DNA of 6,978 bases from the NCBI GenBank assembly GCA_031258055.1, contig JAIRNM010000099.1:1-6978 (forward strand), in the 5' to 3' direction. The notes beneath the pieces are model-generated. The model saw only the letters and a program-made list of their open reading frames with translations. It was not told the origin of the DNA and ran no database searches. Positions within the stretch are counted from its first letter, which is position 1; every line of letters begins with the position of its first letter. The position numbers were made by a program, and so were the translations under genes. Source of the stretch: Bifidobacteriaceae bacterium. Lineage in GTDB: Bacteria; Actinomycetota; Actinomycetes; Actinomycetales; WQXJ01. This document shows, piece by piece, positions 1 to 6,621 of this stretch.

Positions 1-1236
1 CCCGCCCGCATATCGGGCCAGGGACGGGACATCGCCGTCGACAACGAACCGGTTGAAGACGCGCCCATCCGGTTGACTGCTTTCGCCGCCAGTTTCGCCG
101 CTGAGGCCAAGGATTCGCCCAGCCCAGTCAGTGGCGAAGACAGCGACGACCAGCCGGTCGCCGCTGGCGGCACCTTCCAGCATTTGGCCGATGGCGACTT
201 GCGGGGCGTGGCCGCCAGCGCTTGTGTTCCTGGCGGCTCCGAAGCTTGGATTGTGGCCGGTTCGACTGAGCCAGGTTCGTCGGCCCGGCTGTTGTTGACC
301 AACCCTGGTTTCACCACCATCTGGGCGGACCTAGAGCTTTGGGATGGAGCCGGGAAGCGCGAAGCGATGGGCCTGACTGGCTTGACCATCTTGCCAGGGA
401 CCCAGAAGGCGGTCCTGTTGGAGGGCATTGTCGCGGACGCTGGGCGCCTGGCCGTGCACGCCACCGCCTCCGGCGGCGACTTGGCGGTGTTCCTGCAGCA
501 TTCGCGCTTAGAGGGGCTGACCCCCGGCGGGATTGAACTGGCCACACCCGGAGCGCTGCCAGCCACTGAAGTGGTGGTGCCAGGTCTGAACGTGACCTCA
601 TCGACCTTCGATTCGGTCCGGACCAGCGCCTTACGAATCCTCTCTACCGGCACCGAGGACGCCAACGTCAGCGTTGAACTGTGGGGGCCGGACGGCCCCA
701 CTTCCCTGCCCGGCCTGGAAGAAGCTGTACTGCACCCAGAAGTCGTGACCGATCTTTCTCTTGGCGGCCTGCCTGGAGGCCACTACACCGCTGTCATAAC
801 CTCCGATCAGCCAGTCGTGGCGGCGGCGTTGTCGCTGCGGGCGGGAGAGGTGGACCAACCCGAGGAGTTCGCCTGGACGGCATCGGCCCTGCCATCGGAG
901 CAAGGGTACGTCGCTTTGCCGACGGCAGACCTGAGCTACCAACTGGTGGCGGCCGCTGCCACCGACGCCCAGCTAGAGGTGCGGACCGTCAGCCTAGAAG
1001 GCGACCTGGGCGAACCAGAGACCGTCGAACTGTCCGGGCAGACGACCGAATCCTTCGACCCCGCCGCACTGGGCGCCGACCAAGAAACCGTCGCCCTTCA
1101 GTTCCGTTGGCTAGGGGGGCCGGGTTGGCTCGGGCTGCTGGTCAGCGCCTCGGACGAGGCGGGCGAGATGATTTCCGCCCTGGTTCCCCCCGCGCTCGGC
1201 GCCGGTTGGGCCGAAGTCCGCGTCTACCCGCGCTGA
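1..1236 (+). CDS. DUF5719-type exported protein, 5'-truncated by window edge
   Basis: The frame is open from base 1 to the TGA at 1234-1236 (411 residues visible), so the gene very probably starts upstream. The TTG at 73 is only the first start-like codon in the window; it has no convincing SD and codes on continuously from upstream. The visible part is rich in Ala, Gly, Val, Leu, Thr and Asp and is built of repeated short beta-strand-like stretches. Examples are VSVELWGPDGP and YTAVITSDQPVVAAALSLR; the strings SDQPVVAA and GPTSLPGL resemble actinobacterial DUF5719 proteins. No hydrophobic segment is visible, so any signal peptide or membrane anchor must lie in the missing N-terminus. In actinobacteria such genes often follow a cell-envelope glycosyltransferase gene, so an envelope role is possible but unproven. 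The stop lies 5 bp from the stop of the convergent beta-propeller gene. Assignment is from recalled sequence character, not a search. Confidence 0.72.
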   Translation, partial: PARISGQGRDIAVDNEPVEDAPIRLTAFAASFAAEAKDSPSPVSGEDSDDQPVAAGGTFQHLADGDLRGVAASACVPGGSEAWIVAGSTEPGSSARLLLTNPGFTTIWADLELWDGAGKREAMGLTGLTILPGTQKAVLLEGIVADAGRLAVHATASGGDLAVFLQHSRLEGLTPGGIELATPGALPATEVVVPGLNVTSSTFDSVRTSALRILSTGTEDANVSVELWGPDGPTSLPGLEEAVLHPEVVTDLSLGGLPGGHYTAVITSDQPVVAAALSLRAGEVDQPEEFAWTASALPSEQGYVALPTADLSYQLVAAAATDAQLEVRTVSLEGDLGEPETVELSGQTTESFDPAALGADQETVALQFRWLGGPGWLGLLVSASDEAGEMISALVPPALGAGWAEVRVYPR

Positions 1237-1241
1237 CCGGG

Positions 1242-3278
1242 CTAGCCGACTTCTTCTGGAGTGGGGCCAATGAGATCTGAGACCGTTGGTGGCCTTGGCA
1301 GCGTTACCTGGCCCACGTATTCAAGCGATTCGATCTCCCAGACGCCCACCCCGGTTGGGCCGCAGACGTACAGGAACTGGCCGATCCTCAGCCCCCGGAC
1401 GGTGGAGGTGTCGTAGTCGACGATCCAGGAGAGATTGAGGTGACCCCGGGCCGAGAAACCCGCCCCGGCTGAATAGTCGTAGACCACATAGCGCACGGTC
1501 GGCCCGACTTCCGGGATATACAGGTCTGAGGGACCGTCTTCTACTGACTTCAGCTTCTCCTCGTCCGTCTGTTCCACTTCGTATTGCCCCCACGACGTCA
1601 CCGGGAAGCCGATGAAGCCGCGTTCCGGTTCTACCAGAATGGCGTGGTGATCCCACAAAGCGGGCGACTCGTCATACCGCACGTTCATGGAGGCGTCCTC
1701 AGTGACATCGAAAGGATCCGCCACATCGAACATGGACAGTTTGAGGCCTCCGGTCAGCCCCATCTCATCGCCCGCGTAGCCCAAGCCCAACAGTTCCTCC
1801 CCACTCCAGGGATGCAGATAGGCGGAAAAGCCGGGAATCTTCAAGGCGCTCATCACGCGGGGCGCAGCCGGGTCAGTTAGGTCGATCGCGAACAACGGGT
1901 CGGTTTGGCGGAAGGTCACAACATAGCCGACCGCGCCGACGAACCGAACTGACTGGACTGACTCATCGGTCGCCAACTCTTCGATCTCTCCGACCGGCGC
2001 CAAGTCCTGATCCAGGATGTAGAGCGCGGAACGGGTGGGCTCCCAGCCGCCCGTTGACATTACCGTGGTGGCCACCCGAAGGTGACCCTCGAATTCGTCC
2101 AAGGCGAACTGGTTCACGGGTGTGCCAGGGAAGGCACCTTGGGCGGCGAGGGACAACTCCCCGCTGTCTAGCGACAGCCGAATCGCGTAACTCGTGGTGA
2201 TGTTGGAGTCGCTGTCAATGCCGAAAGCCTTCTCGACCGCTGTCACTCCTTCCCCGTTCCAACGGGCGCTGGTCAAGTAGAGGTTCTCCGGGCTCATGTA
2301 GACGGTTTCGGCCCCGCCCAAGAAAGCTTCCTGGCCGATCCGTTCCTGGTTCTCCATTGAAACCGCACTGACCACGACATATTGGGTTTGCTGCGGTTGC
2401 TCCCAGATGACGATGTCGGACATTGGCATGACGGTCTCCTTCCCGTTCCGCGTCAAGCAGGGGGCGAAGGAGGCCGGTTCGGCGGGATCAGTCTGGTCCT
2501 TTTCTGGCACCCAGTAGGTTGACACCAGGTAGAGGATTCCGTCTTGCAGGCGCGCGGTCCTGAACTCGCCGTCTTGCCCAAGGCTGTTCAAGAGCTCCGG
2601 CGCCGTTGGGTCGCTCACATCGTAGAACAGCACCAAGGCGTCATTACTGGGCGCGCCCAGAAGACTGTTGCCGTCTTCGTCCCAGTTATCGGGGTAGCGC
2701 TGCACCAATACCGCCAGGACGTTGTCCTGGATCATCATATTGTTGACCGCGGTCGTGCCTTGGACGTCACCGGGCCACAGGCTGTGCCGGCTCACGTCGA
2801 TTCGAGTGATGACCGTGCTGTCGGCGCCGTCAGCTTTGACTAGCGAGATGTATCCGTTCGAGTGGACAAAGATGGTTTCGCCGTCAGTCTTGACGATGTC
2901 GCCTTCATCGATCCCCTCAACTTGGACGTTGGTGCCGGTGTAGTCGGCGCCCCACGAGTCCCCCAATAGTGGGGTCGTCCCGGTGTCGGGGGCGCCTGCC
3001 CCGCTGCCTTCCTCTGTGGCCAAGGCGAAGCCATCGTTCGCGGCGTTGCCGCCGCCAAATAGCCGCTCGAGGAAACTGCCGCCCGAGTCGCGCTCTTGGA
3101 GGCGCCAAATGTCTTCGAGAGCGGCGTAGACGGCATCGTACCCGGCTTCTTCGTCGAGCGGCGCGGTTGCTGTCACCGTGCTCGGGTCCGGGTCCGCGGT
3201 TAGGGCTGGCTCCCTGACGGCGGCCCACACCAGTGTCCCGGCTAAGACTAGCCCGGCGGCACTGGCGGCGGCCACCAA
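1242..3278 (-). CDS. Membrane-anchored beta-propeller protein, main ORF (N-terminus in another frame)
   Basis: This 678-codon ORF encodes an extracytoplasmic beta-propeller protein of the family called 'C-terminal beta-propeller domain' (Pfam Beta_propel, COG4880). The diagnostic stretch is at residues 113-133, containing TNVQVEGIDEGDIVKTDG. Strand-turn repeats follow to the end (for example residues around LYLVSTYW, MSPENLYLTSARW and LYVCGPTGVGVWEI). Residues 3-21 are hydrophobic and finish a transmembrane helix; residues 22-110 form a low-complexity, acidic and Gly-rich linker. The first start codon, TTG at 3278, has no SD and lies within the helix, so it is not the true start. Upstream the same frame reads on sensibly (SSRLPPGQARRPSTWLV) back to a TGA at 3390-3392, while the proper ATG at 3496 is in a different frame. 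The full gene is therefore probably 1242-3496 with one frameshift, about 751 residues if one base is missing. Known members are mostly uncharacterised; sensing or anti-sigma function is inferred from its partner sigma gene. Confidence 0.88.
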   Translation of the reverse strand: MVAAASAAGLVLAGTLVWAAVREPALTADPDPSTVTATAPLDEEAGYDAVYAALEDIWRLQERDSGGSFLERLFGGGNAANDGFALATEEGSGAGAPDTGTTPLLGDSWGADYTGTNVQVEGIDEGDIVKTDGETIFVHSNGYISLVKADGADSTVITRIDVSRHSLWPGDVQGTTAVNNMMIQDNVLAVLVQRYPDNWDEDGNSLLGAPSNDALVLFYDVSDPTAPELLNSLGQDGEFRTARLQDGILYLVSTYWVPEKDQTDPAEPASFAPCLTRNGKETVMPMSDIVIWEQPQQTQYVVVSAVSMENQERIGQEAFLGGAETVYMSPENLYLTSARWNGEGVTAVEKAFGIDSDSNITTSYAIRLSLDSGELSLAAQGAFPGTPVNQFALDEFEGHLRVATTVMSTGGWEPTRSALYILDQDLAPVGEIEELATDESVQSVRFVGAVGYVVTFRQTDPLFAIDLTDPAAPRVMSALKIPGFSAYLHPWSGEELLGLGYAGDEMGLTGGLKLSMFDVADPFDVTEDASMNVRYDESPALWDHHAILVEPERGFIGFPVTSWGQYEVEQTDEEKLKSVEDGPSDLYIPEVGPTVRYVVYDYSAGAGFSARGHLNLSWIVDYDTSTVRGLRIGQFLYVCGPTGVGVWEIESLEYVGQVTLPRPPTVSDLIGPTPEEVG

Positions 3279-3496
3279 CCAAGTGCTCGGCCGCCTGGCC
3301 TGGCCCGGCGGGAGGCGGCTCGACGGGGACGCCGGGCGCGCTTTGGCGGCAAGTGATTGGCCCCAGCCGCTGCGCTGCCGAGAGTGTTCTCACCGTCCGG
3401 CGCGGTCTCATTAGCGAGACGCTCATGCAAGCGCCCCAACAATTCACCGTTCGGTTTCATCTGTTCGCGCATAGAACGGAAGATTGGATCAGTCAT
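3248..3496 (-). pseudogene. N-terminal fragment of the beta-propeller/anti-sigma gene, separated by a frameshift
   Basis: This frame starts with ATG at 3496 and would end at TAG 3250-3248 (82 codons). The start is well supported: SD GGAGGAG at 3504-3510 with a 7-nt spacer, and an 8-nt overlap with the stop of the sigma gene (ATGACTGA), suggesting translational coupling. Residues 1-30 (MTDPIFRSMREQMKPNGELL, then GRLHERLANE) look like the cytoplasmic N-terminus of a sigma-partner or beta-propeller protein. After about residue 45 the frame becomes an implausible Arg/Pro/Trp-rich string (RARRPRRAASRRARPGG, WWPPPVPPG), as expected of out-of-frame GC-rich DNA. The neighbouring frame there gives a natural Arg-rich juxtamembrane segment and transmembrane helix. 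I therefore read this as the first ~45-65 codons of the gene at 1242-3278. Restoring one frame needs +1 base or -2 bases between about 3300 and 3389. Sequencing error, natural mutation and recoding cannot be told apart here. Confidence 0.75.
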
Positions 3497-4142
3497 CGAA
3501 AATCTCCTCCCGGAGTTGATCTCTCATTTGCGACCGGCCCCGGCTGAGCCGCATCTTGATAGCGGCGGGGGACAGGTCGAGCAGGTCGGCTATTTGGGCT
3601 ACTGGCAGGTCCTCGAAGTAGAACAGATACAGGACGGTGCGGATTGACTCGGGCAATCGTCCGAGCGCCCCGAATACTGCGTTCTGGCGGTCGGTGGCGA
3701 AGGTAAAACTGGTGGCGCTGGGAGCGGGCGGGTCGTCGACCGTCAACGGGACAACCCGCGTGCGCCATGACGACATGGCGGTGCGCTGGGCTATGTTCAA
3801 AGTGGTGCGCAGAATCCAAGCCTTGCGGTGCTCCTCCGAGTGGCAGCGCGGCTGGCGGCGGTGGTAGGTCAGGAAGACGTCTTGAAAGACATCTTCGGCA
3901 TCGCCCTGACAGTTGGTGTGGGTGACCGCTACGCCGAAGACCATGTCGCCGTAGCGTTGGACGGCTGATTCCGTTCCGGCCAGGGCCTTCGCCCGCGCTC
4001 CCGGAGCGTCCGGCTGGGCCCGTGGTGCCGTCAGCGCAGGGGCCGACACGGGACTCGGGTCTAGGCTGGCTGGGCCATCATTGGGCGGGCTGGCTGGACT
4101 GGGGCTAGCCATACTGGTGGCCAATCGGTCATCCGGTAGCAC
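3489..4142 (-). CDS. ECF-type RNA polymerase sigma factor (sigma-70 family)
   Basis: The 217-residue product is a two-domain ECF sigma factor that would direct core RNA polymerase to a specific promoter set. Region 2 spans about residues 58-124, with the core-binding helix AEDVFQDVF (82-90) and the DNA-contact segment HRKAWILRTTLNIAQR (105-120). A short linker follows. Region 4 spans about 154-210, with LPESIRTVLYLFYFEDL and a helix-turn-helix at PVAQIADLLDLSPAAIKMRL. There is no sigma region 1 or 3. The N-terminal ~55 residues are an unusual Pro/Ala/Ser-rich, probably disordered extension. The GTG start at 4142 is chosen because GAGGAG lies 6 nt upstream; ATG at 4112 is an alternative that removes 10 residues and lacks such an SD. 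Its last 8 nt overlap the start of the membrane beta-propeller gene, so that protein is the natural candidate for its anti-sigma factor. Family assignment is firm; regulon and signal are unknown. Confidence 0.93.
   Translation of the reverse strand: MLPDDRLATSMASPSPASPPNDGPASLDPSPVSAPALTAPRAQPDAPGARAKALAGTESAVQRYGDMVFGVAVTHTNCQGDAEDVFQDVFLTYHRRQPRCHSEEHRKAWILRTTLNIAQRTAMSSWRTRVVPLTVDDPPAPSATSFTFATDRQNAVFGALGRLPESIRTVLYLFYFEDLPVAQIADLLDLSPAAIKMRLSRGRSQMRDQLREEIFDD
3504..3510 (-). promoter_or_regulatory. Ribosome binding site deciding the beta-propeller start
   Basis: On the minus strand GGAGGAG lies 7 nt before ATG 3496, inside the last codons of the sigma gene. It is a near-ideal SD and fixes the true start of the second gene. 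The TTG at 3278, the first start in the long ORF, has nothing comparable. Confidence 0.8.
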
Positions 4143-4148
4143 TGCGAT

Positions 4149-4154
4149 CTCCTC
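4149..4154 (-). promoter_or_regulatory. Ribosome binding site of the sigma factor gene
   Basis: GAGGAG on the minus strand with a 6-nt spacer (ATCGCA) to the GTG at 4142. It supports the long form of the sigma factor, including its Pro/Ala/Ser-rich N-terminal extension. Confidence 0.75.
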
Positions 4155-4342
4155 GGCTCGGGGTTGTCGGGCTTGTGCCGTCCATTCTGCTCCTGACCCT
4201 TAACTCCGGCGAGCAGCCCAAAAGGTAACACCACTGGGGCCGGTTCGCCTAGCCAGATAGCGCTGGAGAAGAGAACTGCCCTGCCTGCCGGTGATGTAGA
4301 GAGCCCCAATTAGTGGCGCGCCCGGCGTCAGTTTGCCGCAGC

Positions 4343-4363
4343 CGCGGTCCGTTATGGTCCGCG
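4343..4363 (-). terminator. Possible hairpin terminator after the alpha-glucosidase gene
   Basis: The arms CGCGGTCC (4343-4350) and GGTCCGCG (4356-4363) flank a 5-nt loop. They form a 5-bp GC stem, one mismatch, then 2 bp. The hairpin begins 36 nt after the glucosidase stop. There is no T-tract on either side, so it may be a weak actinobacterial-type terminator or a protein-binding dyad for the downstream sigma promoter. Confidence 0.35.
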
Positions 4364-4399
4364 ATCCTGCGACTTCGTCCCAGATGACTTGAGCGGGCG

Positions 4400-6067
4400 T
4401 CAGAGGACGTGTAGCCAGGCGGTCGCCGCTGGCGGCAAGAGATCACCGGGGAGCAGGCTTGCACCGGTGACGATCAGTTCGCCCGGCGGCAGCGAGACGG
4501 CCTCGGGGGCGGAGAAATTGGTCAGGCAGTGCCAAGGCCCGCGGGCGAAGTGGAGAACGCCTGGCTGTTGTTCCTCGACCCAAGTGAACCCGCCCGCCTG
4601 GACATCTTCGTTTGCCAACAGCGAACGCCGGGCGGCCAGCGCCGTTCGGTAGAGATTGAGGGTGGATTCAGGATCAGCTTGTTGGGCGGCGACAGCAAAG
4701 CCAGCGAACCAAGCCGGTTGCGGCAGATGAGCTGCGCCCGTGCCGAAGCCGAAGCTGGGGCCGTCCTCGGTCCACGGCAAAGGCACGCGGGCGCCGTCTC
4801 TGCCCACCTCGTAGCCGCCGCTGCGGCGGAAGGCCGGGTCTTGGCGGACGGCATCGGGCAAATCGGCGACCTCCGGCAAGCCCAACTCTTCACCTTGGTA
4901 AAGATAGACCGAACCGGGGAGCGCCAGAATGGTCAAGCTGGCGGCGCGGGCGCGCGCCAAGCCGAGGGCGGTATCCTCCAGCGGTTCGGCGCCCCGGGCG
5001 AGCAGCCAAAGGCGTCCGAGCTCACGGCGCTCGCCGGGACTGGCCACCGGCGGGAGGCCGTAGCGTGAAGCATGGCGGATGACGTCGTGGTTGGACAGCA
5101 CCCAGGTGGTCGAGGATCCCGTTTGCCGGGCAAGATCAAGGTTGGAGTCAATGATCGTTCTGAAGTCGTCGGCGTTGAAACCGGCTAAGAGCAGGTCAAA
5201 GTTGAAAGCCTGGCCCAACTCGGCGCTGGTGGCGTAGCGGGCCCGGCGCGTCCGGTCTTCGACCCAGACCTCGCCCACGGCGGTCCGGGGCGGGTCGTAG
5301 GTGTTGAAAACCTCGCGCCATTGGCGGTAGATGGCGTGGACTTCCCCGCGGTCCCGGAGCGGGTGTTCTGCCCCGGGCGGCAGCGCCTCGAGTTCGGCGG
5401 CGGTTGGCAGTGGATCGGCCGAAAGGTCCTTGGCTAAGGCGTCCGCCACGTCGACGCGAAAACCATCAACGCCGCGATCAGACCAGAAGCGCAGAGTCTT
5501 CAGGAAATCTTCCCGGACCTCCGGATTGTCCCAGTTCCAGTCGGGCTGCGCCGGGTCAAACAAGTGGAGATAGAACTGGCCATCGCCGACTGGCTCCCAG
5601 GCGGACCCGCCAAAAATGCCGCGCCAGTCTGATGGCGGCTGATCCTGGCCTTGGCCAAGGCCGTCCCTAAAGATGTAGCGGTCGCGGGCGGCAGAACCGG
5701 CCGGGGAAGCCAGAGCCTGTTTGAACCAGGGGTGTCCGGAGCCGGAATGGTTTGGCACGATGTCGATCATCACCCTGATCCCGGCGGCGTGAAGGGCTTC
5801 AACCATTTGGTCGAATTGTTCAAGCGTCCCGATCCGGGGATCAATATCTCGGTAGTCATCAACGTCATAGCCACCGTCCGCTAGGGCCGAGGGGTAGAAG
5901 GGAGAGAACCAGACGGCGTCTATGCCGAGTGCTTTGAGATAGGGCACCCGGCTGGACACCCCGTCCAGGTCGCCTATGCCGTCGCCGTTCGAGTCCGCGA
6001 ACGAACGAGGATAGATCTGATAGACGACCGCCTCGCGCCACCAGTCAGGGTTCGGATCAAGGGCCAC
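4400..6067 (-). CDS. Alpha-glucosidase, glycoside hydrolase family 13 (GH13_30-like)
   Basis: The 555-residue product should hydrolyse terminal alpha-glucosidic bonds of short oligosaccharides (maltose, maltodextrins, isomaltose or sucrose type) in the cytoplasm; no signal peptide is present. The (beta/alpha)8 barrel begins with WWREAVVYQIYPRSF (9-23) and a calcium-type loop DSNGDGIGD (25-33). Conserved region I is DIVPNH (102-107). The nucleophile is D206 in GFRVDVADAL, the acid/base E266 in AVGEVW, and the transition-state Asp D328 in SNHD. A small beta-sandwich domain closes the C-terminus. GFRVDVAxxLxKD and ADGGYDVDDYRDIDP fit actinobacterial GH13_30 enzymes; exact linkage preference cannot be read. 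The start is GTG 6067 because AAGGAGG lies 5 nt upstream. An in-frame GTG at 6115 would add 16 residues that include the SD itself. No sugar transporter or LacI-type regulator gene is adjacent, which is somewhat unusual for such genes. Confidence 0.95.
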   Translation of the reverse strand: MALDPNPDWWREAVVYQIYPRSFADSNGDGIGDLDGVSSRVPYLKALGIDAVWFSPFYPSALADGGYDVDDYRDIDPRIGTLEQFDQMVEALHAAGIRVMIDIVPNHSGSGHPWFKQALASPAGSAARDRYIFRDGLGQGQDQPPSDWRGIFGGSAWEPVGDGQFYLHLFDPAQPDWNWDNPEVREDFLKTLRFWSDRGVDGFRVDVADALAKDLSADPLPTAAELEALPPGAEHPLRDRGEVHAIYRQWREVFNTYDPPRTAVGEVWVEDRTRRARYATSAELGQAFNFDLLLAGFNADDFRTIIDSNLDLARQTGSSTTWVLSNHDVIRHASRYGLPPVASPGERRELGRLWLLARGAEPLEDTALGLARARAASLTILALPGSVYLYQGEELGLPEVADLPDAVRQDPAFRRSGGYEVGRDGARVPLPWTEDGPSFGFGTGAAHLPQPAWFAGFAVAAQQADPESTLNLYRTALAARRSLLANEDVQAGGFTWVEEQQPGVLHFARGPWHCLTNFSAPEAVSLPPGELIVTGASLLPGDLLPPAATAWLHVL

Positions 6068-6072
6068 AAGCG

Positions 6073-6079
6073 CCTCCTT
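6073..6079 (-). promoter_or_regulatory. Ribosome binding site of the alpha-glucosidase gene
   Basis: AAGGAGG on the minus strand, 5 nt before GTG 6067, complementary to the 16S 3' end. It rules out the longer in-frame start at 6115, because translation from there would run through the site. Confidence 0.85.
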
Positions 6080-6146
6080 GGATTGTTGGTTTGATCGGTT
6101 CGCCAGTGCGGCCACGTACGGCTAAAGCCAACCCAGCACAAGCCAA

Positions 6147-6167
6147 TCAATTAAAACCCCATATTGA
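6147..6167 (-). promoter_or_regulatory. Candidate promoter/operator of the alpha-glucosidase gene
   Basis: This is an AT-rich island in GC-rich DNA. On the minus strand it contains a -10-like TTTAAT (6150-6155) lying between the arms of an inverted repeat, TCAAT-N11-ATTGA (6147-6151 and 6163-6167). No good -35 is seen at 17 nt. A start site here would leave a leader of roughly 75 nt. The repeat could be an operator for a sugar-responsive repressor, but it does not match a LacI consensus known to me. Confidence 0.35.
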
Positions 6168-6177
6168 CGCTCCCGCC

Positions 6178-6210
6178 ACACAACAAGAAGGCCGCCCCTG
6201 GGGAGCGGCC
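6178..6210 (-). terminator. Rho-independent terminator of the 102-aa gene
   Basis: On the minus strand GGCCGC (6205-6210) pairs with GCGGCC (6190-6195). The stem continues after one mismatch into the CCC/GGG region, and the T-rich tail TTCTTGTTGTGT (6178-6189) follows. It lies about 67 nt after the stop of the gene at 6278-6586 and just before the glucosidase promoter, so it separates the two transcripts. The plus-strand side lacks a T-tract. Confidence 0.75.
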
Positions 6211-6277
6211 GTTCGTGGCAGAGTCAAGTTGGGAGTGCGACAGCGTTGGCGGCGCCAGCGGGTCGGGCGCAGCGGGC

Positions 6278-6586
6278 TCAGTGTTGGTGGATGAGCCTGC
6301 GTAGATCGTGGATTTCCACGTGCTGCTTGGGGTTTGCTTTGCGTGCCGCTTCGGCAGTGGCCTTCCATTCGGCGCCGACTGGTGTTCTATCGAATTCTTG
6401 GTCGAGGATCCGAGCGGTGCTCGGCTCCGCGAACACGGCTTCGATGCGTTCTACAAGGTCCGCGAGTTCCTCGAAACTCAGCTTCTCAGTCCACCTAGAA
6501 CTGCCGGTCTGAAGGTACACGATCACATCGCGCTTTTCGTTGGCGGCCAGAGCGTCGAGGGCGCGGAGCAACTCTTGGCGGATCAT
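6278..6586 (-). CDS. Hypothetical protein, 102 aa
   Basis: I do not recognise this protein. It is small, soluble and probably mostly alpha-helical. The N-terminus reads MIRQELLRALDALAANEKRD, then a short beta-like VIVYLQT. An acidic amphipathic helix follows (LSFEELADLVERIEAVFAE, residues 36-54), and the C-terminus is basic and His-rich (HVEIHDLRRLIHQH). There is no signal peptide, transmembrane segment or metal-binding motif. It has its own strong terminator, and a -10 box, TACAAT, that ends 7 nt before the ATG. No SD precedes the ATG, so the mRNA is probably leaderless, common in actinobacteria. This regulatory frame is the best argument that the ORF is real. A small regulator or antitoxin is conceivable from size and charge alone, but no toxin partner is adjacent. 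Confidence 0.65.
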   Translation of the reverse strand: MIRQELLRALDALAANEKRDVIVYLQTGSSRWTEKLSFEELADLVERIEAVFAEPSTARILDQEFDRTPVGAEWKATAEAARKANPKQHVEIHDLRRLIHQH

Positions 6587-6593
6587 GGAATTG

Positions 6594-6599
6594 ATTGTA
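6594..6599 (-). promoter_or_regulatory. -10 box of a probable leaderless promoter for the 102-aa gene
   Basis: TACAAT on the minus strand matches the actinobacterial TANNNT consensus. The 7-nt gap to the ATG at 6586 places the transcription start at or next to the initiation codon, and no SD is present. At 17-nt spacing the -35 position reads TGGCTG (6617-6622), a weak match. Confidence 0.55.
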
Positions 6600-6621
6600 A
6601 GTGTCGGGCCAGTTTTCAGCC

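Larger units (their letters stand above)
4143..4399 (-). other. Intergenic region upstream of the sigma operon
   Basis: These 257 bases separate the glucosidase stop from the sigma start, both on the minus strand. They hold the sigma SD, an interrupted hairpin near the glucosidase end (4343-4363) and presumably the sigma promoter. I could not identify a convincing -35/-10 pair or an ECF autoregulatory promoter. No tRNA, small ORF with an SD, or repeat array is visible. Confidence 0.5.

Noticed and set aside
73..1236. TTG at 73 as the start of the DUF5719-type gene
   Set aside because: The frame is open to base 1 without a stop and no SD precedes the TTG; the start is most likely outside the window.
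681..1280. 199-codon plus-strand ORF overlapping the DUF5719-type gene
   Set aside because: Extremely Arg-rich shadow frame of GC-rich coding DNA.
3276..3278. TTG (or the next codon GTG) as the true start of the beta-propeller protein
   Set aside because: No SD; it falls inside a transmembrane helix whose coding sequence continues upstream in the same frame, and a strong SD plus coupled ATG exist at 3496.
3300..3389. Programmed -1 frameshifting as the cause of the split gene
   Set aside because: No canonical X-XXY-YYZ slippery heptamer in the right frame; GGG-GCC and CCA-AAG contexts re-pair poorly, so a simple indel is more likely, though not excluded.
4224..4249. ECF-like promoter on the minus strand (GGCGAACC then GTTACC) for sigma autoregulation
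   Set aside because: Only 12 nt lie between the two elements, shorter than the usual ~16 nt ECF spacer, and the -35 departs from GGAAC.
4324..4403. Direct repeat GGCGTCAG (4324-4331 and 4396-4403)
   Set aside because: Only 8 bp, one copy overlaps the glucosidase stop, and no third copy or element structure; compatible with chance.
4529..5068. 179-codon plus-strand ORF inside the glucosidase
   Set aside because: Antisense to a gene with an intact catalytic triad; no SD or domain signal.
6068..6115. In-frame GTG at 6115 as the glucosidase start
   Set aside because: The 16 extra codons contain the perfect AAGGAGG site for GTG 6067 and have no SD of their own.
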